Assembly: GCF_034931025.1 (NCBI RefSeq)
Contig: NZ_JAYGIL010000010.1
Location: 130,425-194,424, forward strand
Length of the DNA stretch: 64,000 nt
Source of the DNA: Arcicella gelida
Lineage (GTDB): Bacteria > Bacteroidota > Bacteroidia > Cytophagales > Spirosomataceae
Reading direction: 5' to 3'
This document shows, one piece after another, positions 7,911-16,427 of this stretch. The position numbers and the translations under genes were made by a program. Positions within the stretch are counted from its first letter, which is position 1. Each line of letters opens with the position of its first letter. The notes beneath the pieces were generated by a model. The model saw only the letters and a program-made list of their open reading frames with translations. It was not told the origin of the DNA and searched no databases.

Positions 7911-8318
7911 ATGACCAAGCACCCATTCATTTTAATTGTAGATGATAATAGAATGAACAGGCTTGTGTTGTCTAAACAATTGAGTTCTTTTAGAATGTCA
8001 ATTGGAGAATGTGAAGACGGACAGCAAGCTGTTGATTTTATCAAAGAAAGTAGTTACCAGCATATAATTGTTCTATTAGACTTAAATATGCCTGTGATGG
8101 ATGGCTATAAATTCTTAGTCTATTTAAAAGATAACAAGGTAGAATTTAGGGGAAAACAAATAGAAGTAATTGTAGTCTCTGCATCAGAATATGCAGTATA
8201 TCAAGAAAGAAAATTAGAGGTAGAAATTGTAGCGTATTTACAAAAAGTAGTAAGTAAAGTAATGCTTATTGATGCAATAGAACTTGCTATTGGAAAATTT
8301 GACTTCGATGGTTTTTAA
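7911..8318 (+). CDS. single-domain response regulator (receiver only)
   Basis: A 135-residue stand-alone receiver. Acidic residues D11 and D12, phosphoacceptor D57 in VLLDLNMPVMDGY, and a Lys in AYLQKVV are present; the Pro that normally follows that Lys is Val here. No output domain follows, so it probably acts in a phosphorelay or by protein contact, like CheY- or Spo0F-type proteins. Its stop codon overlaps the start of the PAS kinase gene, indicating translational coupling. Partners are most likely the kinases encoded next to it (inference from gene order). Confidence 0.88.
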   Translation: MTKHPFILIVDDNRMNRLVLSKQLSSFRMSIGECEDGQQAVDFIKESSYQHIIVLLDLNMPVMDGYKFLVYLKDNKVEFRGKQIEVIVVSASEYAVYQERKLEVEIVAYLQKVVSKVMLIDAIELAIGKFDFDGF

Positions 8319-10224
8319 AAAGAATGACATAGCCTTGGATCTCCGTTTTATCTTAAATGAAGTTCCCTTTGCAGTTTTATTAGAGGATAATCAAAGAAGG
8401 TTACAATTTGTAAATCCCAATTTTTGTAAACTATTCAATATTCCTCTTGAGCCAGAGCAATTGGTTGGTTTCAACTGTGAACAAGCCGCTGAATCTGCTG
8501 CGCCGCTTTTCAAAGATTCTCAAGAGTTTTTAGAAAGAGTAAAAGAAATTCTTGAGAAAAAAGAACCCGTTAGACAAGAAATCCTTGAACTAGCTGATGG
8601 AAGAGTTTATTTAAGAGATTACTTACCTATTATCAATAATAATTTTTTTGAGGGACAAGTATGGATTTACTATGATTATACCTACGCTCATAGTTTAGAA
8701 ATGAAGAAGAATAATCAGAAGAAATTCTATGAAAGTATTTTGTTGAATATTCCTGCTGATGTTGCAGTTTTTGACAAAGACCACAAATATTTATTTGCCA
8801 ACAAAAGAGCTATCAAAAATGATGAAATCAGAGAATGGATTATCGGAAAAGATGATTTTGATTATGTGAAATTCAGAGGAAGAGACGTTAGTATTGCTGA
8901 AAAAAGAAGAGAGTTATTTAAGAAGGTCGTCAACCAAAAAGAGTTCAATGAATTTTTGGAAGAAAACATCACTCCTGAAGGCAATATCCAGTATCATCTT
9001 CGCAGAATGCACCCATTTTATGCTGATAACAATGAATTAGAGTTTGTTGTTGGCTATGGAATGGATGTTACTTCTATCAAAAATGCAGAAGAGAATGTTA
9101 ATCGCAGAGAGAAAAATTTGGCTCAGATTACAGAAATTCTAAGTATTGCTGTAATTGTGATTGACCAATCCTTTAATGTTATTTATACAAACTCTTCTTT
9201 TGAATCTACTTTTGGTTATGCTTCTGACGATATTATAGGGAAATCAATTGATGAAATTGCTATTGAAAATATTTCTTCTTTGATAAAGGAAATAGGGCTT
9301 GCTAAGAGGAGTAATAGTTTTGAAGGTTCGACCAAAGAATATCGTTTTCAAGATAAGTATGGTTCAAAAAGATATTTAAGTATTTCGTTTGTTCCATATA
9401 ACACGGCTGAAAGCAATGAAATATTTTATGCAATCTTTTTTAGTGATGTAACAGATCAACATCTTGCCGTTTCTGAATTACAAAAAATCATAGAAAAGGA
9501 GAAAAGACTGAACGAGCTTAAATCTGGTTTTGTAAATATTGTTTCTCATGAAATGCGAACACCGCTTTCTGTTATCCAGTCGAGTGCGCAAATTATGGAA
9601 ATGCTTAACGAAGCTAATAAACTTGACAGAGATGCTGTTGATTTCCATACTAAAAGGATTGTTAGCGAAGTGAATGGTATGGAGAGCTTGATGGAAGAAT
9701 TACTCTTGATAAGTAAAATAGAAAGTGGTAAAGTAGAATTTAGGCCGTTCCCACAAGATTTAGAAAGTTTCGTAAAAGTAATACTTCATGAAAAATATAC
9801 ACAATTGGCTGATGGAAGACAAATGCAAGTAATTGTAAAAGGAGTAAAACAAGAAGTAGAGTTTGATAGAATGATGATGAATCATATTCTGAATAATGTT
9901 ATCAGTAATGCTTTTAAGTATTCAGAAGGAAAAAGAGATCCAATATTACAACTACATTTTAGGCATCATTCTGTAACTATAATGGTAATGGATTATGGAA
10001 TTGGGATACCTGAAAAAGACTTACAAAATTTATTTAAAGCTTTCTCAAGGGCTTCAAATGTAGATTCAATTAATGGAACAGGGTTAGGTTTACATGTGAT
10101 GAAATATTTCACAGATTTTCATCAAGCGAAAATTTATTGTAAATCTCAAATAAACAAAGGAACATGTATAATGCTTGAATTCACCTATAAATCATATTTG
10201 AATGCCAAAAATAGTATTAATTGA
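8308..10224 (+). CDS. PAS-domain sensor histidine kinase
   Basis: A 638-residue cytoplasmic histidine kinase without membrane segments. It has three PAS-like domains (about 15-120, 138-260 and 272-390), then HisKA with H414 in NIVSHEMRTPLSV. The ATPase domain has the N-box NNVISNAFKYS, G1 DYGIGIP and G2 GTGLGLHV. The ATG at 8308 is preferred to the in-frame ATG at 8284 because it cuts the overlap with the receiver gene to 11 bp. Its 3' end overlaps the next gene by 23 bp. PAS domains of this kind sense small ligands, redox state or light; no cofactor-binding signature is readable. Confidence 0.88.
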   Translation: MVFKKNDIALDLRFILNEVPFAVLLEDNQRRLQFVNPNFCKLFNIPLEPEQLVGFNCEQAAESAAPLFKDSQEFLERVKEILEKKEPVRQEILELADGRVYLRDYLPIINNNFFEGQVWIYYDYTYAHSLEMKKNNQKKFYESILLNIPADVAVFDKDHKYLFANKRAIKNDEIREWIIGKDDFDYVKFRGRDVSIAEKRRELFKKVVNQKEFNEFLEENITPEGNIQYHLRRMHPFYADNNELEFVVGYGMDVTSIKNAEENVNRREKNLAQITEILSIAVIVIDQSFNVIYTNSSFESTFGYASDDIIGKSIDEIAIENISSLIKEIGLAKRSNSFEGSTKEYRFQDKYGSKRYLSISFVPYNTAESNEIFYAIFFSDVTDQHLAVSELQKIIEKEKRLNELKSGFVNIVSHEMRTPLSVIQSSAQIMEMLNEANKLDRDAVDFHTKRIVSEVNGMESLMEELLLISKIESGKVEFRPFPQDLESFVKVILHEKYTQLADGRQMQVIVKGVKQEVEFDRMMMNHILNNVISNAFKYSEGKRDPILQLHFRHHSVTIMVMDYGIGIPEKDLQNLFKAFSRASNVDSINGTGLGLHVMKYFTDFHQAKIYCKSQINKGTCIMLEFTYKSYLNAKNSIN

Positions 10225-11290
10225 GGATGAGATACAATTAGCAGAGAACACAAAAATTATCCTTGAAATTAATGGGTTTAATTGTTTTGTTGCTAATAGA
10301 GGACAAGAAGGAATAGATTTAATAGCATCTATTAATCCGAATTTGGTTATTTGTGATATTAATTTAGACGAAATTGATGGTTATGAAATATTAAGACAAA
10401 TAAGGTCAAACCCTCTATTTCTAAATTTACCCTTTGTTTTTTTAACTGCCAGAGCTGATTTTGTGGATAAAAGAAGAGGAATGAATGCGGGTGCAGATGA
10501 TTTCTTGACTAAGCCTTTTAATGCAAAAGTGTTAATTGAAACCATTCAAGCACGCCTAGCAATGAGTAGCCAAAAAAAGGAATCAGTAGGTATCGAAATC
10601 AAAAAAAATGCGATAGATGTATTTTATCATGTTTCTAATCATGAATACCTAACACCGCTTAATGGTATTATTAACTTAAGCGAGATTGCTTTGGATATGG
10701 TTAGGAATAAGCAAACTTCCGACATAGAATCTTTATTAGAAGGTATTTATTCTTCTGGTAACAGGATGTTGAGGACGACCCGAAAACTATTATGGTACAA
10801 CCAATTATCAAATTCGGTAAATCCTTGGAAAAATGTGTTAGGAGCTAATAGCCAAATAAACGCCATTAAGTTCCTACATGAAATTGTGGATAGTGTAACT
10901 AAAAGTTCATTGAAAATATTTGACATCAATATAAAGTCAAACGTTACTTATTTATATGGATATGATGAGAATTTAATTCAAATTATGTTCACGGAGTTAA
11001 TTCAAAATATAGTCAATTTTGCTGACCATAATCGAAAAGTATATATAAATGCAAGATTTGAGAATGATTTTTTAGTTTTAATTATCAGAAACCATTATTT
11101 AGATAATTATACTATAACAACTGAAGATATAAAGCCATTTTATCAAGCACATAATCCCAAAGATATGAATGGCACAGGCTTAGGCTTATATATTGTAAAG
11201 GAATGGATTGAATTAATAAGTGGTGGTTTTGAAGTAAAAGGTGAAAATCAATTGTTTGATGTCATCATAAAAATTCCAGTGAGTTTGTAA
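10202..11290 (+). CDS. receiver-histidine kinase hybrid (receiver first)
   Basis: A 362-residue protein with a receiver at about 1-120 (D9, phosphoacceptor D52 in VICDINLDEIDGY, and K104 or so in FLTKPFNAK) followed by a kinase core. The phosphorylatable histidine is probably H147 in SNHEYLTPLNGI. The ATPase domain keeps an N-box-like FTELIQNIVNFAD and a clear G2 GTGLGLYI, but the G1 DxGxG motif is not visible and is replaced by RNHYLDNYT. This receiver-before-kinase order lets an upstream kinase control a second kinase. It is translationally coupled to the PAS kinase by a 23-bp overlap and is cytoplasmic. Confidence 0.87.
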   Translation: MPKIVLIEDEIQLAENTKIILEINGFNCFVANRGQEGIDLIASINPNLVICDINLDEIDGYEILRQIRSNPLFLNLPFVFLTARADFVDKRRGMNAGADDFLTKPFNAKVLIETIQARLAMSSQKKESVGIEIKKNAIDVFYHVSNHEYLTPLNGIINLSEIALDMVRNKQTSDIESLLEGIYSSGNRMLRTTRKLLWYNQLSNSVNPWKNVLGANSQINAIKFLHEIVDSVTKSSLKIFDINIKSNVTYLYGYDENLIQIMFTELIQNIVNFADHNRKVYINARFENDFLVLIIRNHYLDNYTITTEDIKPFYQAHNPKDMNGTGLGLYIVKEWIELISGGFEVKGENQLFDVIIKIPVSL

Positions 11291-11335
11291 AAATACTGAT
11301 TTGGGAATAACCATAGTTAATAAAAAGATAATTAA

Positions 11336-11584
11336 ATGCTTAACCCTAATTTTAATTCAATTACATTTCCGATAGCAATCATTTTGAGTTGTTTAATTAT
11401 CTTTTTTTTGATTTACAATATTAAAAGAACAACTCAAAAAAAATGCCCAAACTGTGATAATAGGTTTTGTACAGTAATCAAAACTCCTTTCTACTTAAAA
11501 GTACTCTTATTTTATCTGAATAATTTTGAATATTATAAATGCAACCATTGCGGTAATAGCTTTATTCTCATCATAAAGCTATGA
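11336..11584 (+). CDS. small membrane protein with C-terminal zinc ribbon (paralogue 1)
   Basis: 82 residues: one membrane segment at about 12-30 (AIILSCLIIFFLIYNI), then a four-cysteine zinc-ribbon pattern formed by CPNC (about 38-41) and CNHC (about 69-72) separated by a basic and aromatic linker. No family was recognised. It shares layout with the protein 77 bp downstream (membrane segment, CPxC, FYLKVLLF-like linker, YYxCxxC), so they are tandem paralogues. Its place after the hybrid kinase and before two sensor kinases suggests an accessory role in signalling, for example a metal- or redox-responsive anchor; this is speculative. Confidence 0.7.
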   Translation: MLNPNFNSITFPIAIILSCLIIFFLIYNIKRTTQKKCPNCDNRFCTVIKTPFYLKVLLFYLNNFEYYKCNHCGNSFILIIKL

Positions 11585-11661
11585 ATAATCTAATACACAA
11601 GTCATAGTAGTAATTTAATTCACTTTTAAACAATAGTTTTTTTCACTAACACATTACAATC

Positions 11662-11943
11662 ATGCAACAACCTTACATTTTTGTATTATTGGTTTTACCA
11701 ATAATACAAATCATCATGCTCTTATTTTATACTTTTAGAAAGGCTTCTACAAATTGCTGTCCAAAATGCAAGAACATTTTGAGTGGTGAACGAACTAGAA
11801 GACCCTTCATGGTAAAACTTTTTTTATCACCATTTTTTAGCTTTAAATACTATCACTGTTTGAGCTGTTACGCTGGCTTTTTTATCCCTATATCCGAGCT
11901 GAAAAAAGAAAAGAGTACCAATGAAGAACTGACTGCAAAATAG
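11662..11943 (+). CDS. small membrane protein with C-terminal zinc ribbon (paralogue 2)
   Basis: 93 residues: N-terminal membrane segment at about 5-25, then CCPKC and CLSC as the two halves of a probable zinc ribbon, and a charged Lys/Glu tail. The spacing between the cysteine pairs (about 30 residues) and the flanking YYHC match the preceding 82-residue protein, so one arose by duplication. It is followed by a strong intrinsic terminator, which closes the transcription unit that begins with the NarL-type regulator or an internal promoter. Confidence 0.7.
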   Translation: MQQPYIFVLLVLPIIQIIMLLFYTFRKASTNCCPKCKNILSGERTRRPFMVKLFLSPFFSFKYYHCLSCYAGFFIPISELKKEKSTNEELTAK

Positions 11944-11993
11944 ATTTCAGATTAAATATCTTGTTGATTATTTCGATTCCTTAAAGATTCTTC

Positions 11994-12034
11994 AAAGCAA
12001 TACTTGTCTTATGATCGGTATTGCTTTTTTATTT
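11994..12034 (+). terminator. intrinsic terminator
   Basis: Perfect 10-bp stem AAAGCAATAC (11994-12003) / GTATTGCTTT (12018-12027), 14-base loop, followed by TTTATTT. It separates the first signalling operon from the PAS kinases. Confidence 0.8.
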
Positions 12035-12062
12035 CCTTCTATTAGTAAAATAATTTGTCTTA

Positions 12063-12129
12063 CCCCTTAAATTAGGGAAAAACCCCTACTTTAAGGGATT
12101 GCACAGACCTTAAATAAACTGTTATTTTG
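12063..12129 (+). promoter_or_regulatory. promoter with two opposed palindromes, upstream of PAS kinase genes
   Basis: Two 15-base sites, CCCCTTAAATTAGGG (12063-12077) and CCCCTACTTTAAGGG (12083-12097), are near inverted copies of each other. A TTG at 12099-12101 and TTATTTTG at 12122-12129 follow with a 20-base spacer. The second site, the TTG and the spacing are the same as upstream of the operon at 7266. The arrangement places the regulator immediately next to the -33 element, as for a class II activator. The leader is about 130 bases. Confidence 0.65.
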
Positions 12130-12267
12130 TATTGTAAGTTAGAAAGATTATGATATATCAAATTATTAACATTCACTAACACACTGAATTGTTTACAAAT
12201 AGGCTAACCTTTTTCGAGGTGCACAACTTGACTTTTAAAATGACTTACCCAACAACACTAACAGCTT

Positions 12268-14082
12268 ATGATATTGAACAATCAATTTCTCGACGCATTA
12301 GATGAATTTGTATTTATTGTTGATACAGAATATAAAATACTGGCATTCAATAAATCTTTCTCTTCACTCTATTTTTCGCATTTTAATGTGTATCCCGAAA
12401 TTGGAAAAGAAGGGCTAATGAACAATAGTCCAAATCTTGGAGAAATTGTTAAAAGTTCATTCCAGAGGGGATTTAGTGGAGAGCGTTTTAAAATTAGCAA
12501 GCAAGTTAATGGTGTATATCTGGAATTTACGGTTAGTCCTATTTTTGATGTAAACCAAAAAGTTGAGTCTTTAGTAGTTTCAGCTCGTGAAACTACGCAG
12601 ACGAATAACCTGATTAAAAAAGTTTCGGCTCAAGAAGAAAAATATCAATATGTCGTTGAAAATATTCATGATGTAATTTTTCAAACCGATGCTGTAGGTA
12701 ACTGGACATTTTTAAACAAAGCTTGGACTGAGATTTTCCAATATACCGTTCAAGAATCTATTAACACTCCGTTTTATTCGTACTTACATCCAGATGATGT
12801 CAGGAAAAATGAATTACTTTTTGAACCACTTATTAATCGTAAAAAAAAGTTTTGCCGTCATGTTATCCGTTACATTACCAAAGCTGGAAAGGTAAGATGG
12901 ATTAAAGTTTTTGCTACGCTTTTAATAAATGAAGAAAATGAAATTATTGGTACAACTGGTACTTTAAGAGATATTACTGACGAAAAAGTCAATGAGCATT
13001 TCAACGAGCTATTATTAAACAATGTCCGTGACCTTATCTGTATTCATAACCAAGATGGCACTTATCTTTTTGTTTCGCCCTCTATTGAAGATTTAACAGG
13101 ATTCAAACCTTATGAATTAATTGGTAAAAGCCCTTATGATTTTTTTCATCCTGACGACCTTAAACTCGTCGAAAAACGCCATCAAGAGATTTTAAAAGTA
13201 CGAGGAGATAGTACGTATATATCATATCGTTTTTTAAAGAAAAATGGAGATTATGTTTGGGTGGAATCTAATTCCAAGATATTCTTTGATGAGTATGAAA
13301 TTGAAAATAGGATTATCACCTCAACACATGAAATTCAAGAAAGAAAATTGGCTGAAGAGAGTATGATGAAAGCTCTTCACAAAGAGAAAGAGCTAAATGA
13401 GCTAAAATCTAGGTTTGTGGCGATGACTACTCATGAATTTAAAACACCACTTTCAACTATTTCTTCATCTGCTGAAATAATTGAAATGTATGCTGAACGC
13501 ACGCTTAATGTTGATACTGAAAATATTATCAAACAAGTAAAAAATATCAATGTAGAAGTACTTAGAATGACTGATATGATGGATTCTTCTCTATTTTTAG
13601 AAAAAATAGAAGCCAATAAAACAGAAGTAAACAAAGAAGAAATAGCTTTAGTAAGCTTAGTTCAGTACATTATTGACAGACAAGTAAGACATCAAAAAGA
13701 TAAACGTAAATTATATTTTGAATTAAGAGGAACAGTAAGAAAAGTATTTGCTGATGCTCAACATTTAGAGCATATTTTAGATAATTTAATTTCAAATGCT
13801 TTTAAATACTCTCAAAATAAGCCAAACCCAGTTTTAATTTTAACTTTTAATGAAAATAATTTCACCATCAATATTATAGATTATGGCTTGGGAATTCCAC
13901 AAAATCAGCATAAAAAAGTTTACTCATCTTTTTTTAGGGGAGATAATGTAAGGGATATTAAAGGTACAGGACTAGGTTTATTGATTGTCCATAATTTAGT
14001 GAAAATGAATGGTGGTAAAATCACTTTCGAAAGTGAAGAAAATCAAGGAACTACTTTTACTTTAGAATTTCCGTACTTCTAA
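12268..14082 (+). CDS. triple-PAS sensor histidine kinase (paralogue 1)
   Basis: A 604-residue cytoplasmic kinase without membrane segments. PAS domains lie at about 5-112, 125-240 (YVVENIHDVIFQTDAVGNWTF and the PAC-like GTTGTLRDIT) and 247-365 (LICIHNQDGTYLFVSPS). HisKA follows with H389 in AMTTHEFKTPLST. The ATPase domain shows NLISNAFKYS, DYGLGIP and GTGLGLLIV, so it should be catalytically competent. It has no partner response regulator directly downstream; the NarL-type regulator and lone receiver at 7.3-8.3 kb are the nearest candidates, and the shared promoter supports joint regulation. It is closely related to the kinase 228 bp downstream. Confidence 0.9.
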   Translation: MILNNQFLDALDEFVFIVDTEYKILAFNKSFSSLYFSHFNVYPEIGKEGLMNNSPNLGEIVKSSFQRGFSGERFKISKQVNGVYLEFTVSPIFDVNQKVESLVVSARETTQTNNLIKKVSAQEEKYQYVVENIHDVIFQTDAVGNWTFLNKAWTEIFQYTVQESINTPFYSYLHPDDVRKNELLFEPLINRKKKFCRHVIRYITKAGKVRWIKVFATLLINEENEIIGTTGTLRDITDEKVNEHFNELLLNNVRDLICIHNQDGTYLFVSPSIEDLTGFKPYELIGKSPYDFFHPDDLKLVEKRHQEILKVRGDSTYISYRFLKKNGDYVWVESNSKIFFDEYEIENRIITSTHEIQERKLAEESMMKALHKEKELNELKSRFVAMTTHEFKTPLSTISSSAEIIEMYAERTLNVDTENIIKQVKNINVEVLRMTDMMDSSLFLEKIEANKTEVNKEEIALVSLVQYIIDRQVRHQKDKRKLYFELRGTVRKVFADAQHLEHILDNLISNAFKYSQNKPNPVLILTFNENNFTINIIDYGLGIPQNQHKKVYSSFFRGDNVRDIKGTGLGLLIVHNLVKMNGGKITFESEENQGTTFTLEFPYF

Positions 14083-14309
14083 AAAACGCTCCAGCATCAA
14101 AAAATAATAGATATAATTTTAAAAGTGCAAAAAATGTTTAAATTTATGATTATTGTTAGTGTTTTATTACTTTTCTTAAAGGATATTTACTGACAATTCT
14201 ACCATTTCATATCAATAGAAATTTTGAATTAGTTCAATAATCATTAACTCCAATCAATAAAGATGGGTGAAAATGTTTTTTACCATTATCTATTAAACTC
14301 ATTTTAAAG

Positions 14310-16148
14310 ATGACTAAGCAAAACGACCTGTTATTATTAAGCCAAGAAGCATTAGATATTCTGATAGATCCTGTTTGTATATTAGATGCAGCATGTAATT
14401 TTGTTTTTTTCAATAAAGCTTATTCTACTTTTTTTAAAGAATTATATGGTTATTCCCCAGTAATCGGAAGTAAAAGACTTACTGATACTGACACTTTGTT
14501 TTCATCTGTTGCTCCAAATAATATTAGAAGAGGTTTGAGTGGAGAAAGATTTAGGACTACTCATGAAGCCAAAGGAAAATATTATGAGTTTTATATCAAT
14601 CCAGTTTTTAATACCGAACAAAAAGTGACTCATCTTATCATTTATTCAAGAGATGTTACTGAAAAACAACAACTGATTCTAAAAGTATCTGAACAAGAAG
14701 AACAATATAAACATGTAGTTGAGAGTGTACACGAAGTGCTTTTTCAAACAGATAATGTTGGAAATTGGACTTTCCTGAATAAGGCTTGGAGTGATATTTT
14801 AGGTTATTCTATTGAAGAATCTATCGGAAAACCTTTTTATACATTTCTACACCCCGACGATATCAAAAAGAATGAATTACTTTTTGAGCCTTTAATTAAT
14901 CAGCAAAAAACTTCATGTAATCATTCTATTCGTTATATCAGCAAAGCTGGTAACATCATTTGGATCAAAGTTTTTGCTACCCTTTTAACGAATGAAAAAA
15001 AGGAAATTTTAGGTGTAACTGGCACTTTAAGAGACATTACTAACGAGAAAGCGAATTCTCATTTTAGTGAGTTATTGTCAAGTAATGTGCGTGATTTAAT
15101 CTGTATTTACAATCTTCAGGGCGACTATCTTTATGTTTCTCCTTCAAGTAAAGATGTTTTGGGTTTTGAACCAGAAGAACTAACAGGCAAAAATGTGTAT
15201 GATTACTTTTATCCTGATGATATTGAAGAAGTACAAAGAAAACATGAACTTTTACTTTCGGAAGATAAAACAGAATCATTAATTGAGTATAGATTCCTGA
15301 AAAAAGATGGTGAATTTGTTTGGTTGCAAACGTCCTATAAAATGTTTTTTGATGAATATGATATTGAAGATAGAATTATTAGTTCAAGTAGAGAAATAAC
15401 GTTGAAGAAAAAAGCTGAAGAAAGTATGATGATTGCTCTTCAAAAAGAAAAAGAGCTAAACCAGTTAAAGACAAGATTTGTGGCAATGACAGCTCATGAA
15501 TTTAAAACACCACTTTCTACTATCTCTTCTTCCGCTGAAATTATAGGAATGTTTCTTGAACAACAAAACAATGATATTTTTAGGGAGAAGTTAAACAAGC
15601 AACTTGATAATATTCATACTGAAATTGTTAGAATTACTAAATTAATGGATGAAACCTTGTTTTTAGGCAAAATTGAAGATGAAACTACTGATATAAAAAA
15701 GATAGAAGTAGATTTGGTTTCAATTGTAAATTATGTCATGGAAAGACAAAACAGGCATCAAAAAGATGGAAGAAAATTAATAGTGAAGCAAATCGGAGCG
15801 GCAAGAAAAATACTTGCTGACCCACAGCATTTAGAACATATCATTGACAATTTGGTATCGAATGCTTTTAAATATTCTCCGAAAAGAGAGAATCCAAAAT
15901 TAACCTTTTACTTCAATGAAAATGACTATGTCATTGAAGTAAAAGATGCTGGTATCGGCATTCCAAGAAATCAGTATAAAAAGGTTTATTCTTCTTTCTT
16001 CAGAGGCGAAAATGTTGGAGGAATAAATGGAACAGGTTTAGGATTATTAATAGTACATAACTTAGTAAAAATGAACGGAGGTATTATTACTTTTGAAAGT
16101 GAGGAAAATGTTGGAACGACTTTCAGGTTAACTTTTTCGTATGCTTAA
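14310..16148 (+). CDS. triple-PAS sensor histidine kinase (paralogue 2)
   Basis: A 612-residue kinase with the same domain order as its upstream neighbour: PAS at about 8-118, 132-248 and 255-372, HisKA with H396 in AMTAHEFKTPLST, then NLVSNAFKYS, DAGIGIP and GTGLGLLIV. Long blocks of identity with the 604-residue kinase (for example LLFEPLIN and KVYSSFFRG) show a recent tandem duplication. The first PAS domain is the most diverged, which suggests different input with shared output. The 227-bp gap before it contains no copy of the CCCC..GGG palindrome, so it may be read through from the upstream promoter. Confidence 0.9.
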   Translation: MTKQNDLLLLSQEALDILIDPVCILDAACNFVFFNKAYSTFFKELYGYSPVIGSKRLTDTDTLFSSVAPNNIRRGLSGERFRTTHEAKGKYYEFYINPVFNTEQKVTHLIIYSRDVTEKQQLILKVSEQEEQYKHVVESVHEVLFQTDNVGNWTFLNKAWSDILGYSIEESIGKPFYTFLHPDDIKKNELLFEPLINQQKTSCNHSIRYISKAGNIIWIKVFATLLTNEKKEILGVTGTLRDITNEKANSHFSELLSSNVRDLICIYNLQGDYLYVSPSSKDVLGFEPEELTGKNVYDYFYPDDIEEVQRKHELLLSEDKTESLIEYRFLKKDGEFVWLQTSYKMFFDEYDIEDRIISSSREITLKKKAEESMMIALQKEKELNQLKTRFVAMTAHEFKTPLSTISSSAEIIGMFLEQQNNDIFREKLNKQLDNIHTEIVRITKLMDETLFLGKIEDETTDIKKIEVDLVSIVNYVMERQNRHQKDGRKLIVKQIGAARKILADPQHLEHIIDNLVSNAFKYSPKRENPKLTFYFNENDYVIEVKDAGIGIPRNQYKKVYSSFFRGENVGGINGTGLGLLIVHNLVKMNGGIITFESEENVGTTFRLTFSYA

Positions 16149-16427
16149 TTCAATAACGATAATCGGCTAGCTTTTTAATAAGGTAGTCGTTTGCTGATTG
16201 CTTGAAAAATATTATAACAAACAAAGAGCCAAAGTCATCAAATTGACTGAAGAATGTGTGAAAGTGCTACAAAAAGCATTGATAGCTATTGAAAATGCTA
16301 ACCTTGATTTCTGCCTGACTATATTCCGTTCTCTTACTTTTGGAATTACTTTACATTGGTGTACTCATCAGTCACGTCAAAAAATGGCGGAACTGATGGA
16401 GTAAAATAATCTATTCTTCCTAAACAA

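Noticed and set aside
16198..16404. 68-codon plus-strand frame with TTG start after the second PAS kinase
   Set aside because: No recognised family, no promoter or context support; it could be a worn remnant but this cannot be shown.
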